DNA of 64,000 nucleotides, from positions 62,001-126,000 of the forward strand of contig JAJEKV010000203.1 in assembly GCA_021234155.1 (NCBI GenBank), read 5' to 3'. The translations under genes were made by a program, and so were the position numbers. Below the pieces are notes generated by a model. It searched no databases and had not been told where the DNA came from. It was given only the letters and a program-made list of their open reading frames with translations. Shown piece after piece: positions 43,546 to 53,274 of this stretch; the stretch's first letter is position 1, and every line of letters begins with the position of its first letter. The stretch comes from Isoetes taiwanensis (lineage: Eukaryota > Streptophyta > Lycopodiopsida > Isoetales > Isoetaceae).

Positions 43546-43961
43546 TATTAGATTTTGGAGCGAGTAAGCCCATTGGAATTCTTTTGTTGCAAGCTTTGAT
43601 CTTTTTAAGAGTTAGGAACTTGGCAATCGCTTCACAATAAAATAGGTATGGTTTCACAAAAAAAAAAGATTCATTGTGTTAGATAAGGATTTGGGGTTTC
43701 AATATTAATCTTATCTCAAGTTTTTCTTCAACATCTTAGTTGTTTGGATCTACGAGGCCACTTTAGTTTTTTAAAAACTAGTGGTAATCTAGACTTTCAC
43801 ACACTCACCGGCTTTGCAACTCGTAGTAATGCATTTCATGTTGTCGCGATCATTGTTTCGTGTTCTTCGCGAGATGTCAAAAAAAAAAACTGTAACAAAA
43901 AATGCCGCATGCCGAATAAAACACTTGAGAGGTTAGAAAAATGCAGCTTTTCCAATCTTCG

Positions 43962-44042
43962 TGCCTATTAGCTCAGGCTTGGTTAGAGCGCCGTTGCTAA
44001 TAACGCTGGCATCAGGTCGCAGGTTCGACACCGCATAGGCCA
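43962..44042 (+). pseudogene. tRNA-Ile pseudogene (81 nt)
   Basis: Extra bases lie in the D loop, anticodon stem and variable region, and one T-stem base is missing. Confidence 0.8.
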
Positions 44043-44447
44043 TTGATTTTGGCGAGTAAGCCCATTGGAATTCTTTTGTTGCAAGCTTTGTTCTTTTTAA
44101 GAGTTAGGAACTTGGCAATCGCTTCAATAATAAAATAGGTATGGTTTCACAAAAAAAAAGATTCATTGTGTTAGATAAGGATTTGTGGTTTCAATATTAA
44201 TCTTATCCTCAAGTTTTTCTTCAACATCTTAGTTGTTTGGATCTACGAGGCCACTTTTTATCTTTTTAAAAACTAGTGGTAATCTAGACTTTCACACACT
44301 CACCGCTTTGCAACTCGTAGTAATGCATTTCATGTTGTCGCGATCATTGTTTCGTGTTCTTCGCGAGATGTCAAAAAGTAACAAAACCGCATGCCGTTTT
44401 ATAAAAAACACTTGAGAGGTTAGAAAATGCAGCTTTTTCAATCTTCG

Positions 44448-44521
44448 TGCCTATTAGCTCAGCTGGTTAGAGCGTCGTGTACAATAACGCCAAGGTCGCA
44501 GGTTCGACACCGCATAGGCCA
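44448..44521 (+). pseudogene. tRNA-Ile pseudogene
   Basis: The anticodon loop is disrupted (gtgtacaataacgcc) and the T arm lacks one base (gacaccgcat). Confidence 0.75.
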
Positions 44522-44918
44522 TTGATTTTGGGCGAGTAAGCCCATTGGAATTCTTTGTTGCAAGCTTTGTTCTTTTTAAGAGTTAGAACTTGGCAATCGC
44601 TTCAAAAAAATAGGTATGGTTTCACAAAAAAAAAAAAGATTCATTGTGTTAGATAAGGATTTGTGGTTTTCAATATTAATCTTATCCAAGTTTTTCTTCA
44701 ACATCTTAGTTGTTTGGATCTACGAGGCCACTTTTAGTCTTTTAAAAACTAGTGGTAATCTAGACTTTCACACACTCACTGGCTTTGCAACTCGTAGTAA
44801 TGCATTTCATGTTGTCGCGATCATTGTTTCGTTTTTCGCGAGATGTCAAAAAAGTAACAAAACCGCATGCCGTATAAAAACACTTGGAGAGGTTAGAAAA
44901 TGCAGCCTTTCAATCTTC

Positions 44919-44989
44919 GGCCTATTAGCTCGCTTGGTTAGAGCCGTACAATAACGCTAAGGTCGCAGGTTCGACACCCGCATAGGCCA
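44919..44989 (+). pseudogene. tRNA-Ile pseudogene (71 nt)
   Basis: The D arm and anticodon stem are shortened (gttagagccgtacaataacg). Confidence 0.75.
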
Positions 44990-45379
44990 TTGGATTTTGG
45001 CGAGTAAGCCCCATTGGAATTCTTTTGTTGCAAGCTTTGTTCTTTTTTTAAGAGTTAGGAACTTGGCAATCGCTTCAAAATAAAATAGGTATGGTTTCAC
45101 AAAAAAAAAGATTCATTGTGTTAGATAAGGATTTGTGGTTTCAATATTAATCTTATCTGAAGTTTTTCTTCAACATCTTAGTTGTTTGGATCTACGAGGC
45201 CACTTTAGTCTTTTAAAAACTAGTGGTAATCTAGACTTTCACACACTCACTGGCTTTGCAACTCGTAGTAATGCATTTCATGTGTTTCGTGTTCTTCGCG
45301 AGATGTCAAAAAAAGTAACAAAACTGCATGCCGTATAAAACACTTGGAGAGGTTAGAAAAATGCAGCTTCCAATCTTCA

Positions 45380-45453
45380 GGCCTATTAGCTCAGTTGGTT
45401 AGAGCGTCGTGCTAATAACGCGAAGGTCGCAGGTTCGACACCTGCATAGGCCA
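45380..45453 (+). tRNA. tRNA-Ile(AAU), plus array, consensus
   Basis: All 74 nt match the consensus of the minus array, with AAU in loop CTAATAA. A TATA-like box (gtataaaac) and CAA precede it and TTTT follows 5 nt downstream. Confidence 0.95.
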
Positions 45454-45853
45454 TTGGATTTTGGCGAGTAAGCCCATTGGAATTCTTTGTTGCAAGCTTT
45501 GTTCTTTTTAAGAGTTAGGAACTTGGCAATCGCTTCGTCAATAAAATAGGTATGGTTTCACAAAAAAAAAGATTCATTGTGTTAGATAAGGATTTGTGGT
45601 TTCAATATTAATCTTATCTGAAGTTTTTCTTCAACATCTTAGTTGTTTGGATCTACGAGGCCACTTTAGTCTTTTAAAAACTAGTGGTAATCTAGACTTT
45701 CACATACTCACTGGCTTTGCAACTCGTAGTAATGCATTTCATGTTGTCAGCATCATTGTTTCGTGTTCTTCGCGAGATGTCAAAAAAAGTAACAAAACTG
45801 CATGCCGTATAAAATACTTGGAGAGGTTAGAAAAATGCAGCTTTCAATCTTCA

Positions 45854-45932
45854 GGCCTATTAGCTCAGTTGGTTAGAGCGCGTGGTATGGTTAATAACGC
45901 GAAGGTCGCAGGTTCGACACCTGCATAGGCCA
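45854..45932 (+). pseudogene. tRNA-Ile pseudogene with expanded anticodon arm
   Basis: Everything matches the consensus except the anticodon arm, which reads gcgcgtggtatggttaataa, breaking the stem. Confidence 0.7.
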
Positions 45933-46332
45933 TTGGATTTTGGCGAGTAAGCCCATTGGAATTCTTTGTTGCAAGCTTTGTTCTTTTTTAAGAGTTAGGA
46001 ACTTGGCAATCGCTTCGTCAATAAAATAGGTATGGTTTCACAAAAAAAAGATTCATTGTGTTAGATAAGGATTTGTGGTTTCAATATTAATCTTATCTGA
46101 AGTTTTTCTTCAACATCTTAGTTGTTTGGATCTACGAGGCCACTTTAGTTTTTTAAAAACTAGTGGTAATCTAGACTTTCACACACTCACTGGCTTTGCA
46201 ACTCGTAGTAATGCATTTCATGTTGTCAGCATCATTGTTTCGTGTTCTTCGCGAGATGTCAAAAAAAGTAACAAAACTGCATGCCGTATAAAACACTTGG
46301 AGAGGTTAGAAAAATGCAGCTTCCAATCTTCA

Positions 46333-46406
46333 GGCCTATTAGCTCAGTTGGTTAGAGCGTCGTGCTAATAACGCGAAGGTCGCAGGTTCGACACCTGCAT
46401 AGGCCA
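46333..46406 (+). tRNA. tRNA-Ile(AAU), plus array, consensus
   Basis: Identical to the 74-nt consensus; the spacer on both sides is also intact. Confidence 0.95.
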
Positions 46407-46804
46407 TTGGATTTTGGCGAGTAAGCCCATTGGAATTCTTTGTTGCAAGCTTTGTTCTTTTTAAGAGTAGGAACTTGGCAATCGCTTCGCCAATAAAATA
46501 GGTATGGTTTCACAAAAAAAAAGATTCATTGTGTTAGATAAGGATTTGTGGTTTCAATATTAATCTTATCTGAAGTTTTTCTTCAACATCTTAGTTGTTT
46601 GGATCTACGAGGCCAGTTTAGGTTTTTAAAAACTAGTGGTAATCTAGACTTTCACACACTCACTTGCTTTGCAACTCGTAGTAATGCATTTCATGTTGTC
46701 GCAAAGATCATTGTTTCGTTCTTCGCGAGATGTCAAAAAAGTAACAAAACCGCATGCCGATAAAACACTTGGAGAGGTTAGAAAATGCAGCTTTTCAATC
46801 TTCG

Positions 46805-46875
46805 TGCCTATTAGCTCAGTTGGTTAGAGCGTCGTGCAATAACGCTAAGGTCGCAGTTCGACACCGCATAGGCCA
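46805..46875 (+). pseudogene. tRNA-Ile pseudogene (71 nt)
   Basis: The first base changes G to T, bases are missing from the anticodon loop (gtgcaataacg), and there are two T-arm deletions. Confidence 0.75.
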
Positions 46876-48117
46876 TTGATTTTGGCGAGTAAGCCCATTG
46901 GAATTCTTTGTTGCAAGCTTTGTTCTTTTTAAGAGTTAGGAACTTGGCAATCGCTTCAATCAATAAAATAGGTATGGTTTCACAAAAAAAAGATTCATTG
47001 TGTTAGATAAGGATTTGTGGTTTCAATATTAATCTTATCTCAAGTTTTTCTTCAACATCTTAGTTGTTTGGATCTACGAGGCCACTTTTTAGTTTTTTAA
47101 AACTAGTGGTAATCTAGACTTTCACACACTCACTTGGCTTTGCAACCTCGTAGTAATGCATTTCATGTTGTCGATCATTGTTTCGTGTTCTTCGCGAGAT
47201 GTCAAAAAAAGTAAAAAAACCGCATGTCGTGAAAAACACTTGGAGAGGTTAGAAAATGCAGCTTCCAATCTTCGTGCCTATTAGCTCGCTTGGTTGGTAT
47301 AAAACACTTGGAGAGGTTAGAAAATGTTTCACTTCCAATCTTCAGGCCTATTAGCCTATTAGTTGCAAGCTTTTTTTTTTAAGAGTTAGGAACTTGGCAA
47401 TTTGTTCTTTTAAGAGTTAGAACTTGGCAATCGCTAAAAAATAGGTATGGTTTCACAAAAAAAAAGATTCATTGGTTAGATAAGGATTTGTGGTTTCAAT
47501 ATTAATCTTATCCAAGTTTTTCTTCAACATCTTAGTTGTTTGGATCTACGAGGCCACTTTAGTTTTTAAAAACTAGTGGTAATCTAGACTTTCACACACT
47601 CACCGGCTTTGCAAACTCGGTAATGCATTTCATGTTGTCGATCATTGTTTCATAGGCCATTGTCAAAAAAAAGTTTTGGATAAAACACTTGAGAGGTTAG
47701 AAAAAGCCCATTGGAATTTTTAGTTGCAAGCTTTGTTCTTTTAAGAGTTAGGAACATTGGAATTCGTTCTTTTTAAGAGTTAGGAACTTGGCAATCGCTT
47801 CAATAAAAAATAGGTATGGTTTCACAAAAAAGATTCATTGTGTTAGATAAGGATTTGTGGTTTCAATATTAATCTTATCTCAAGTTTTTCTTCAACATCT
47901 TAGTTGTTTGGATCTACGAGGCCACTTTTAGTCTTTTAAAACTAGTGGTAATCTAGACTTTCACATACTCACTGGCTTTGCAACTCGTAGTAATGCATTT
48001 CATGTTGTCAGCATCATTGTTTCGTGTTCTTCGCGAGATGTCAAAAAAAAAAGTAACAAAACCGCATGCCGTGATAAAACACTTGGAGAGGTTAGAAAAT
48101 GCAGCTTCCAATCTTCG

Positions 48118-48193
48118 TGCCTATTAGCTCAGCTTGGTTAGAGCGTCGTGGCTAATAACGCTAAGGTCGCAGGTTCGACACCTGCATAGGCCA
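48118..48193 (+). pseudogene. tRNA-Ile copy with two 1-nt insertions
   Basis: Insertions lie in the D loop (agcttggtt) and next to the anticodon loop (gtggctaataacg); the T arm and B box are intact. Confidence 0.6.
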
Positions 48194-48612
48194 TTGTATT
48201 TTGGCGAGTAAGCCCATTGGAATTCTTTTGTTGCAAGCTTTGTTCTTTTTAAGAGTTAGGAACTTGGCAATCGCTTCGTCAATAAAATAGGTATGGTTTC
48301 ACAAAAAAAAAAAAATTCATTGTGTTAGATAAGGATTTGTGGTTTCAATATTAATCTTATCTGAAGTTTTTCTTCAACATCTTAGTTGTTTGGATCTACG
48401 AGGCCACTTTAGTCTTTTAAAAACTAGTGGTAATCTAGACTTTCACACACTCACTTGCTTTGCAACTCGTAGTAATGCATTTCATGTTGTCAGCATCATT
48501 GTTTCGTGTTCTTCGCGAGATGTCAAAAAAAATAGTAACAAAAAAAAAGATTGCATGCCGTGATAAAAACACTTGGAGAGGTTAGAAAAATGCAGCTTTC
48601 AAATAATCTTCG

Positions 48613-48688
48613 TGCCTATTAGCTCAGCTTGGTTAGAGCGTCGTGGTTAATAACGCGAAGGTCGCAGGTTCGACACCTGCATAGGCCA
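48613..48688 (+). pseudogene. tRNA-Ile copy with two 1-nt insertions
   Basis: D-loop insertion as in the preceding copy, and gtggttaataacg in the anticodon arm; the T arm is intact. Confidence 0.6.
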
Positions 48689-49093
48689 TTGGATTTTGGC
48701 GAGTAAGCCCATTGGAATTCTTTGTTGCAAGCTTTGATCTTTTTAAGAGTTAGGAACTTGGCAATCGCTTCGTCAATAAAATAGGTATGGTTTCACAAAA
48801 AAAAAAAATTTATTGTGTTAGATAAGGATTTGTGGTTTCAATATTAATCTTATCTGAATTTTTTCTTCAACATCTTAGTTGTTTGGATCTACGAGGCCAC
48901 TTTTTAGTTTTTAAAACTAGTGGTAATCTAGACTTTCACATACTCACTGGCTTTGCAACTCGTAGTAATGCATTTCATGTTGTCGCCATCATTGTTTCGT
49001 GTTCTTCGCGAGATGTCAAAAAAAAACGTAACAAAACCGCATGCCGTATAAAAACACTTGGAGAGGTTAGAAAAATGCAGCTTTCAATCTTCG

Positions 49094-49168
49094 TGCCTAT
49101 TAGCTCAGCGCTTGGTTAGAGCGTCGTACAATAACGCTAAGGTCGCAGTTTCGACACCGCATAGGCCA
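49094..49168 (+). pseudogene. tRNA-Ile pseudogene
   Basis: An extra 'cg' in the D loop, a disrupted anticodon loop (cgtacaataacg) and a B box changed to agtttcgacacc. Confidence 0.75.
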
Positions 49169-49574
49169 TTGGATTTTGGCGCGAGTAAGCCCATTGGAAT
49201 TTTTTTGTTGCAAGCTTTGTTCTTTTTAAGAGTTAGGAACTTGGCAATCGCTTCATCAATAAAATAGGTATGGTTTCACAAAAAAAAGATTCATTGTGTT
49301 AGATAAGGATTTGTGGTTTCAATATTAATCTTATCTGAAGTTTTTCTTCAACATCTTAGTTGTTTGGATCTACGAGGCCAGTTTAGGTTTTTAAAAACTA
49401 GTGGTAATCTAGACTTTCACACACTCACTTGCTTTGCAACTCGTAGTAATGCATTTCATGTTGTCAGCATCATTGTTTCGTGTTCTTCGCGAGATGTCAA
49501 AAAAAAAAAAAAAAAACCGCATGCCGTGATAAAACACTTGGAGAGGTTAGAAAAATGCAGCTTTTCAATCTTCG

Positions 49575-49648
49575 TGCCCTATTAGCTCAGCTTGGTTAGA
49601 GCGCCGTGCTATAACGCTAAGGTCGCAGTTTCGACACCGCATAGGCCA
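49575..49648 (+). pseudogene. tRNA-Ile pseudogene
   Basis: The anticodon loop lost one A (gtgctataacg), the acceptor has an extra C, and the B box is altered. Confidence 0.75.
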
Positions 49649-50048
49649 TTGGATTTTGGCGAGTAAGCCCATTGGAATTCTTTGTTGCAAGCTTTGATCT
49701 TTTTAAGAGTTAGGAACTTGGCAATCGCTTCGTCAATAAAATAGGTATGGTTTCACAAAAAAAAAGATTCATTGTGTTAGATAAGGATTTGTGGTTTCAA
49801 TATTAATCTTATCTGAAGTTTTTCTTCAACATCTTAGTTGTTTGGATCTACGAGGCCACTTTAGTTTTTTAAATACTAGTGGTAATCTAGACTTTCACAT
49901 ACTCACTTGCTTTGCAACTCGTAGTAATGCATTTCATGTTGTCAGCATCATTGTTTCGTGTTCTTCGCGAGATTTCAAAAAAAGTAACAAAACTGCATGC
50001 CGTATAAAACACTTGGAGAGGTTAGAAAAATGCAGCTTCCAATCTTCA

Positions 50049-50122
50049 GGCCTATTAGCTCAGTTGGTTAGAGCGTCGTGCTAATAACGCGAAGGTCGCA
50101 GGTTCGACACCTGCATAGGCCA
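50049..50122 (+). tRNA. tRNA-Ile(AAU), plus array, consensus
   Basis: Identical to the 74-nt consensus. A small spacer duplication (taggaacttggcaatcgct) follows at about 50187-50225. Confidence 0.95.
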
Positions 50123-50545
50123 TTGGATTTTGGCGAGTAAGCCCATTGGAATTCTTTGTTGCAAGCTTTGTTCTTTTTTAAGCGTTAGGAACTTGGCAAT
50201 CGCTTAGGAACTTGGCAATCGCTTCGTCAATAAAATAGGTATGGTTTCACAAAAAAAAGATTTATTGTGTTAGATAAGGATTTGTGGTTTCAATATTAAT
50301 CTTATCTGAAGTTTTTCTTCAACATCTTAGTTGTTTGGATCTACGAGGCCACTTTTAGTTTTTAAAACTACTAGTGGTAATCTAGACTTTCACACACTCA
50401 CTTGGCTTTGCAACTCGTAGTAATGCATTTCATGTTGTCGCATCATTGTTTCGTGTTCTTCGCGAGATGTCAAAAAGTAACAAAACCGCATGCCGTGATA
50501 AAAAACACTTGGAGAGGTTAGAAAAATGCAGCTTCCAATCTTCAG

Positions 50546-50620
50546 TGCCTATTAGCTCAGCTTGGTTAGAGCGTCCGTGCTAATAACGCTTAAGGTCGCA
50601 GTTCGACACCGCATAGGCCA
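50546..50620 (+). pseudogene. tRNA-Ile pseudogene, last in the array
   Basis: Insertions in the D loop and anticodon stem (gtccgtgctaataacgctt) and a T-arm deletion. Confidence 0.7.
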
Positions 50621-50957
50621 TTGGATTTTGGCGAGTAAGCCCATTGGAATTCTTTTGTTGCAAGCTTTGATCTTTTTAAGAGTTAGAACTTGGCAATCGC
50701 TTCAATAATAAAATAGGTATGGTTTCACAAAAAAGATTCATTGTGTTAGATAAGGATTTGGGGTTTCAATATTAATCTTATCCCTCAAGTTTTTCTTCAA
50801 CATCTTAGTTGTTTGATCTACGAGGCCACTTTAGTTTTTTAAAACTAGTGGTAATCTAGACTTTCACACACTCACTTGCTTTGCAACTCGTAGTAATGCA
50901 TTTCATGTTGTCCCTAGATCATTGTTTCGTGTTCTTCGCGAGATGTCAAAAAGTAAA

Positions 50958-52028
50958 AGAACCTAACTCTATGCTATAGATTAGATCTTGTTCTTTAGTT
51001 CTTCCGTGATGTATATGGATGATGTATCTCTGTGAACTCCTTGTATTGGGAAGGGGGGTAGAGACCTCAAGCCTAGTAGTTGATGCTTCTAGTTAGCCTC
51101 TCTAGCACACTGTAGATTCGGCCTGTGTACAAGAACCACACCTGGTTGTGGGTGAAGGGGCCAGACTGGCTAAGAAGGAGGTTCATGTTCTGACTCTTGA
51201 ACGATCCCTCTGGTGTGTAAGGCCTACCAGGGATCATTGTGACTAGGTCCAATAGCTTGCCACTGAGTGCGGGCAAGGTATGGGCTCGACACCCGTGAAG
51301 TGGTGTTCACTTTCCAAAGGGTTCACCGAACACGGGCAGTGGCCCTCTAGTCACCTTGAGTCAGCATGTAGATCTCTGGAGGGAGTGATCCCTTCCTGCC
51401 CCATCGGAACTGGGAGGATGAGACCCAGGAATAGCCCTTTTGGCTATGCATCCGACGGGCTACAGTCAGGTCCCAACACTTTTCAGCCTACTCTGCAAAG
51501 TGTGCATAGGAGGGGCGGATGGAGTGGACAACCCAATGCCATGTTCTTATGCCAGCCAAATCCATTGCCATGAATTCTGTCTGCAATGAACTCTGGAGAC
51601 CCAAGCCGTCAGTCATCCCTTTGAGTCTGAGCCTTGGGTAGGATTTCCTATGTGATGTGCTGATCTTTGTCTATGCAGATATGTGGAGGACCATCCTTCG
51701 TGATGACGACCATGCAAACTCTAAGCATGACGATCACTTGAAACAACTCTATTAAGGATTGGTTCCCAGCTTAAAAAATGAATCTTGGATCGGCAATGGA
51801 ATAAAATGCCCCAGACAGATGGACTTGCAGGCTGCAGTAGATGAACTCTAAAATAAATAGCACAAGTCTTTGAAGAAAAAAACCCAGAATCTGGAAATTG
51901 CTAAGAATAGCCTGTGCAACTGCAGCAACCCAAAAGCGAGAATAGGACTCCCGAATATAACAAGGCCGGAAAAGGAGCACACCAAAAAGGTCGTTAGCAA
52001 AATGGAATGGAAAAACACAGGTGAATTA
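50958..52028. other. Non-repetitive stretch, no gene recognised
   Basis: Moderately GC-rich between about 51060 and 51600, with open frames on both strands (51280-51573 plus, 51276-51073 minus). Neither shows a motif I know. It may belong to an unknown retroelement or to a decayed gene. Confidence 0.3.
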
Positions 52029-52171
52029 TAACGTTCCTAACTGACATGCCCTCAAGCAACTGGGCAAAATCGTCTAGACGTTTATGAGTAGTTGTTTCTA
52101 TCCATTTATGCCGGTGTCTCGAGAACTTGACACCAAGATCCACTCGAGCGGTCTCTCATGGGTCCGTTACA
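52029..52171 (-). repeat. TRIM-like LTR copy a
   Basis: Read on minus: begins TGTAACGGACCCATG and ends at a degenerate AACGTTAT; the preceding internal part carries a PBS and PPT. Confidence 0.7.
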
Positions 52172-52331
52172 ATCTCTCCCACTAGAACTATGCTCGTCCT
52201 CGAGCATCACAAACCATAGACCACACCATCCCATGGTGTCCACGGCCAAGTCATGACCTACCATCCAATGATATTTCGGGTCATACTTGCCTCCATGAAG
52301 ACTCGAACTCAAGCCCTGCTCTGATACCAAC

Positions 52332-52475
52332 TGTAACTTCCTAACTGACATGCCCTTAGCCACCTGGGCAAAACCATCTAGACATTTATGAGTAGTCGCT
52401 TCTACCCATTTATGTTTTTGTCTCGGGAACGCAACACTAAGATCTACTCGAGCGGTCTCCCATGGGTCCGTTACA
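52332..52475 (-). repeat. TRIM-like LTR copy b
   Basis: Same length as copy a and about 85-90% similar by eye; flanked by a PPT-like run at 52476-52486 and the PBS at about 52319-52331. Confidence 0.7.
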
Positions 52476-52603
52476 ATCTCTCCCACTAGAACTATGCTCA
52501 TCCTGGAGCATCACAAACCAAGTCATGACCTACCATCCAACGGTATTCTGGATCATACTTGCCCCCATGGAGACTCGAACTCGATCCCTGCTCTGGTAAC
52601 AAC

Positions 52604-53129
52604 TGTAACGTTCCTAACCGACATGCCCTTAACCAACTGGGCAAAACCGTCTAAACGTTTATGAGTAGTCGCTCTACCCATTTATGTCGGTGTCTCAGGA
52701 ATGCCCCACAAGCACATTCAAGGATCGAATACTCGAGCGATCTACCATGGGCCCGTACGACCCAAGGAGACCGCTCGAGTGGAACTTGGTATCAGAGCAG
52801 GGCTCGAGTTCGAGTCTCCATGGGGGCAACTATGATCTGTAATACTGTTGGATGGTAGGTCATGACTTGGTTTGATTGTAACATGCACATTCAAGGATCG
52901 AATACTCGAGCGGTCTATTGTAACATGCACATTCAAGGATCGAATACTCGAGCGGTCTACCATGGACCCGTTACAGTCTCTCCCACTAGAACTACGCTCG
53001 TCCTCGAGCATCCAAGGCTGTACCATATCTATGTCATACCATGTCACAATGATTACCAAGTCTTTGCAACTTATCCATGCATATAGGCACCCATGGAGAC
53101 TCGAACTCGAGATCTGCTCTGATACCAAC
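52604..53129. repeat. Rearranged TRIM-like segment with an inverted piece and a 53-bp duplication
   Basis: LTR copy c breaks at about 52705. The PBS-containing piece at about 52762-52870 is in plus orientation (ggtatcagagcagggctc), opposite to its neighbours. The phrase 'acatgcacattcaaggatcg' with 'aatactcgagcggtcta' then occurs twice in a row (about 52880-52960). Confidence 0.65.
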
Positions 53130-53274
53130 TGGGACGTTCTTAACCGACATGCCCTTAACCAACTGGACAAAACCATCTAGACGTTTATGAGCAGTCGCTT
53201 CTACCCATTTATGCCGGTGTCTCGGGAACGCGCCACCAAGATCCACTCGAACGATCTCCCGTGGGTCTGTTACA
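53130..53274 (-). repeat. TRIM-like LTR copy d
   Basis: Right-most copy; on minus it begins TGTAACAGACCCACG and ends next to gttggtatcagagc. Confidence 0.7.

Larger units (their letters stand above)
43472..50957 (+). repeat. tRNA-Ile(AAU) array, plus orientation
   Basis: The same 470-500 bp unit runs in the opposite sense to the left array. Copies between 43472 and 45300, 46800 and 49700, and after 50500 carry many small insertions and deletions, often the same ones in several units. 47275-47800 is a scrambled zone with two short tRNA 5' stubs (47275-47297, 47346-47360). The array stops inside a unit at about 50957. Confidence 0.93.
52029..53274 (-). mobile_element. Tandem cluster of TRIM-like miniature LTR elements
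   Basis: On the minus strand, a repeat of about 143 bp that starts TGTAACG and ends near CGTTACA or equivalent is followed by 'gttggtatcagagc'. That phrase is complementary to the 3' end of plant initiator tRNA-Met, the usual primer-binding site. A purine run (gtgggagagat) stands just before the next TGTAACG, as a polypurine tract should. LTR copies lie at 52029-52171, 52332-52475, about 52604-52705 (partial) and 53130-53274, with internal parts of 127-160 bp between the first ones. Nothing codes for protein, so movement would depend on other elements. Confidence 0.75.

Noticed and set aside
6342-50084. Repeated short frame (reads MDLRGHFSLLKTSGNLDF or similar) in nearly every array unit
   Set aside because: It is conserved because the DNA unit is conserved. 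It reads into the tRNA gene and changes or breaks with indels without sign of protein constraint.
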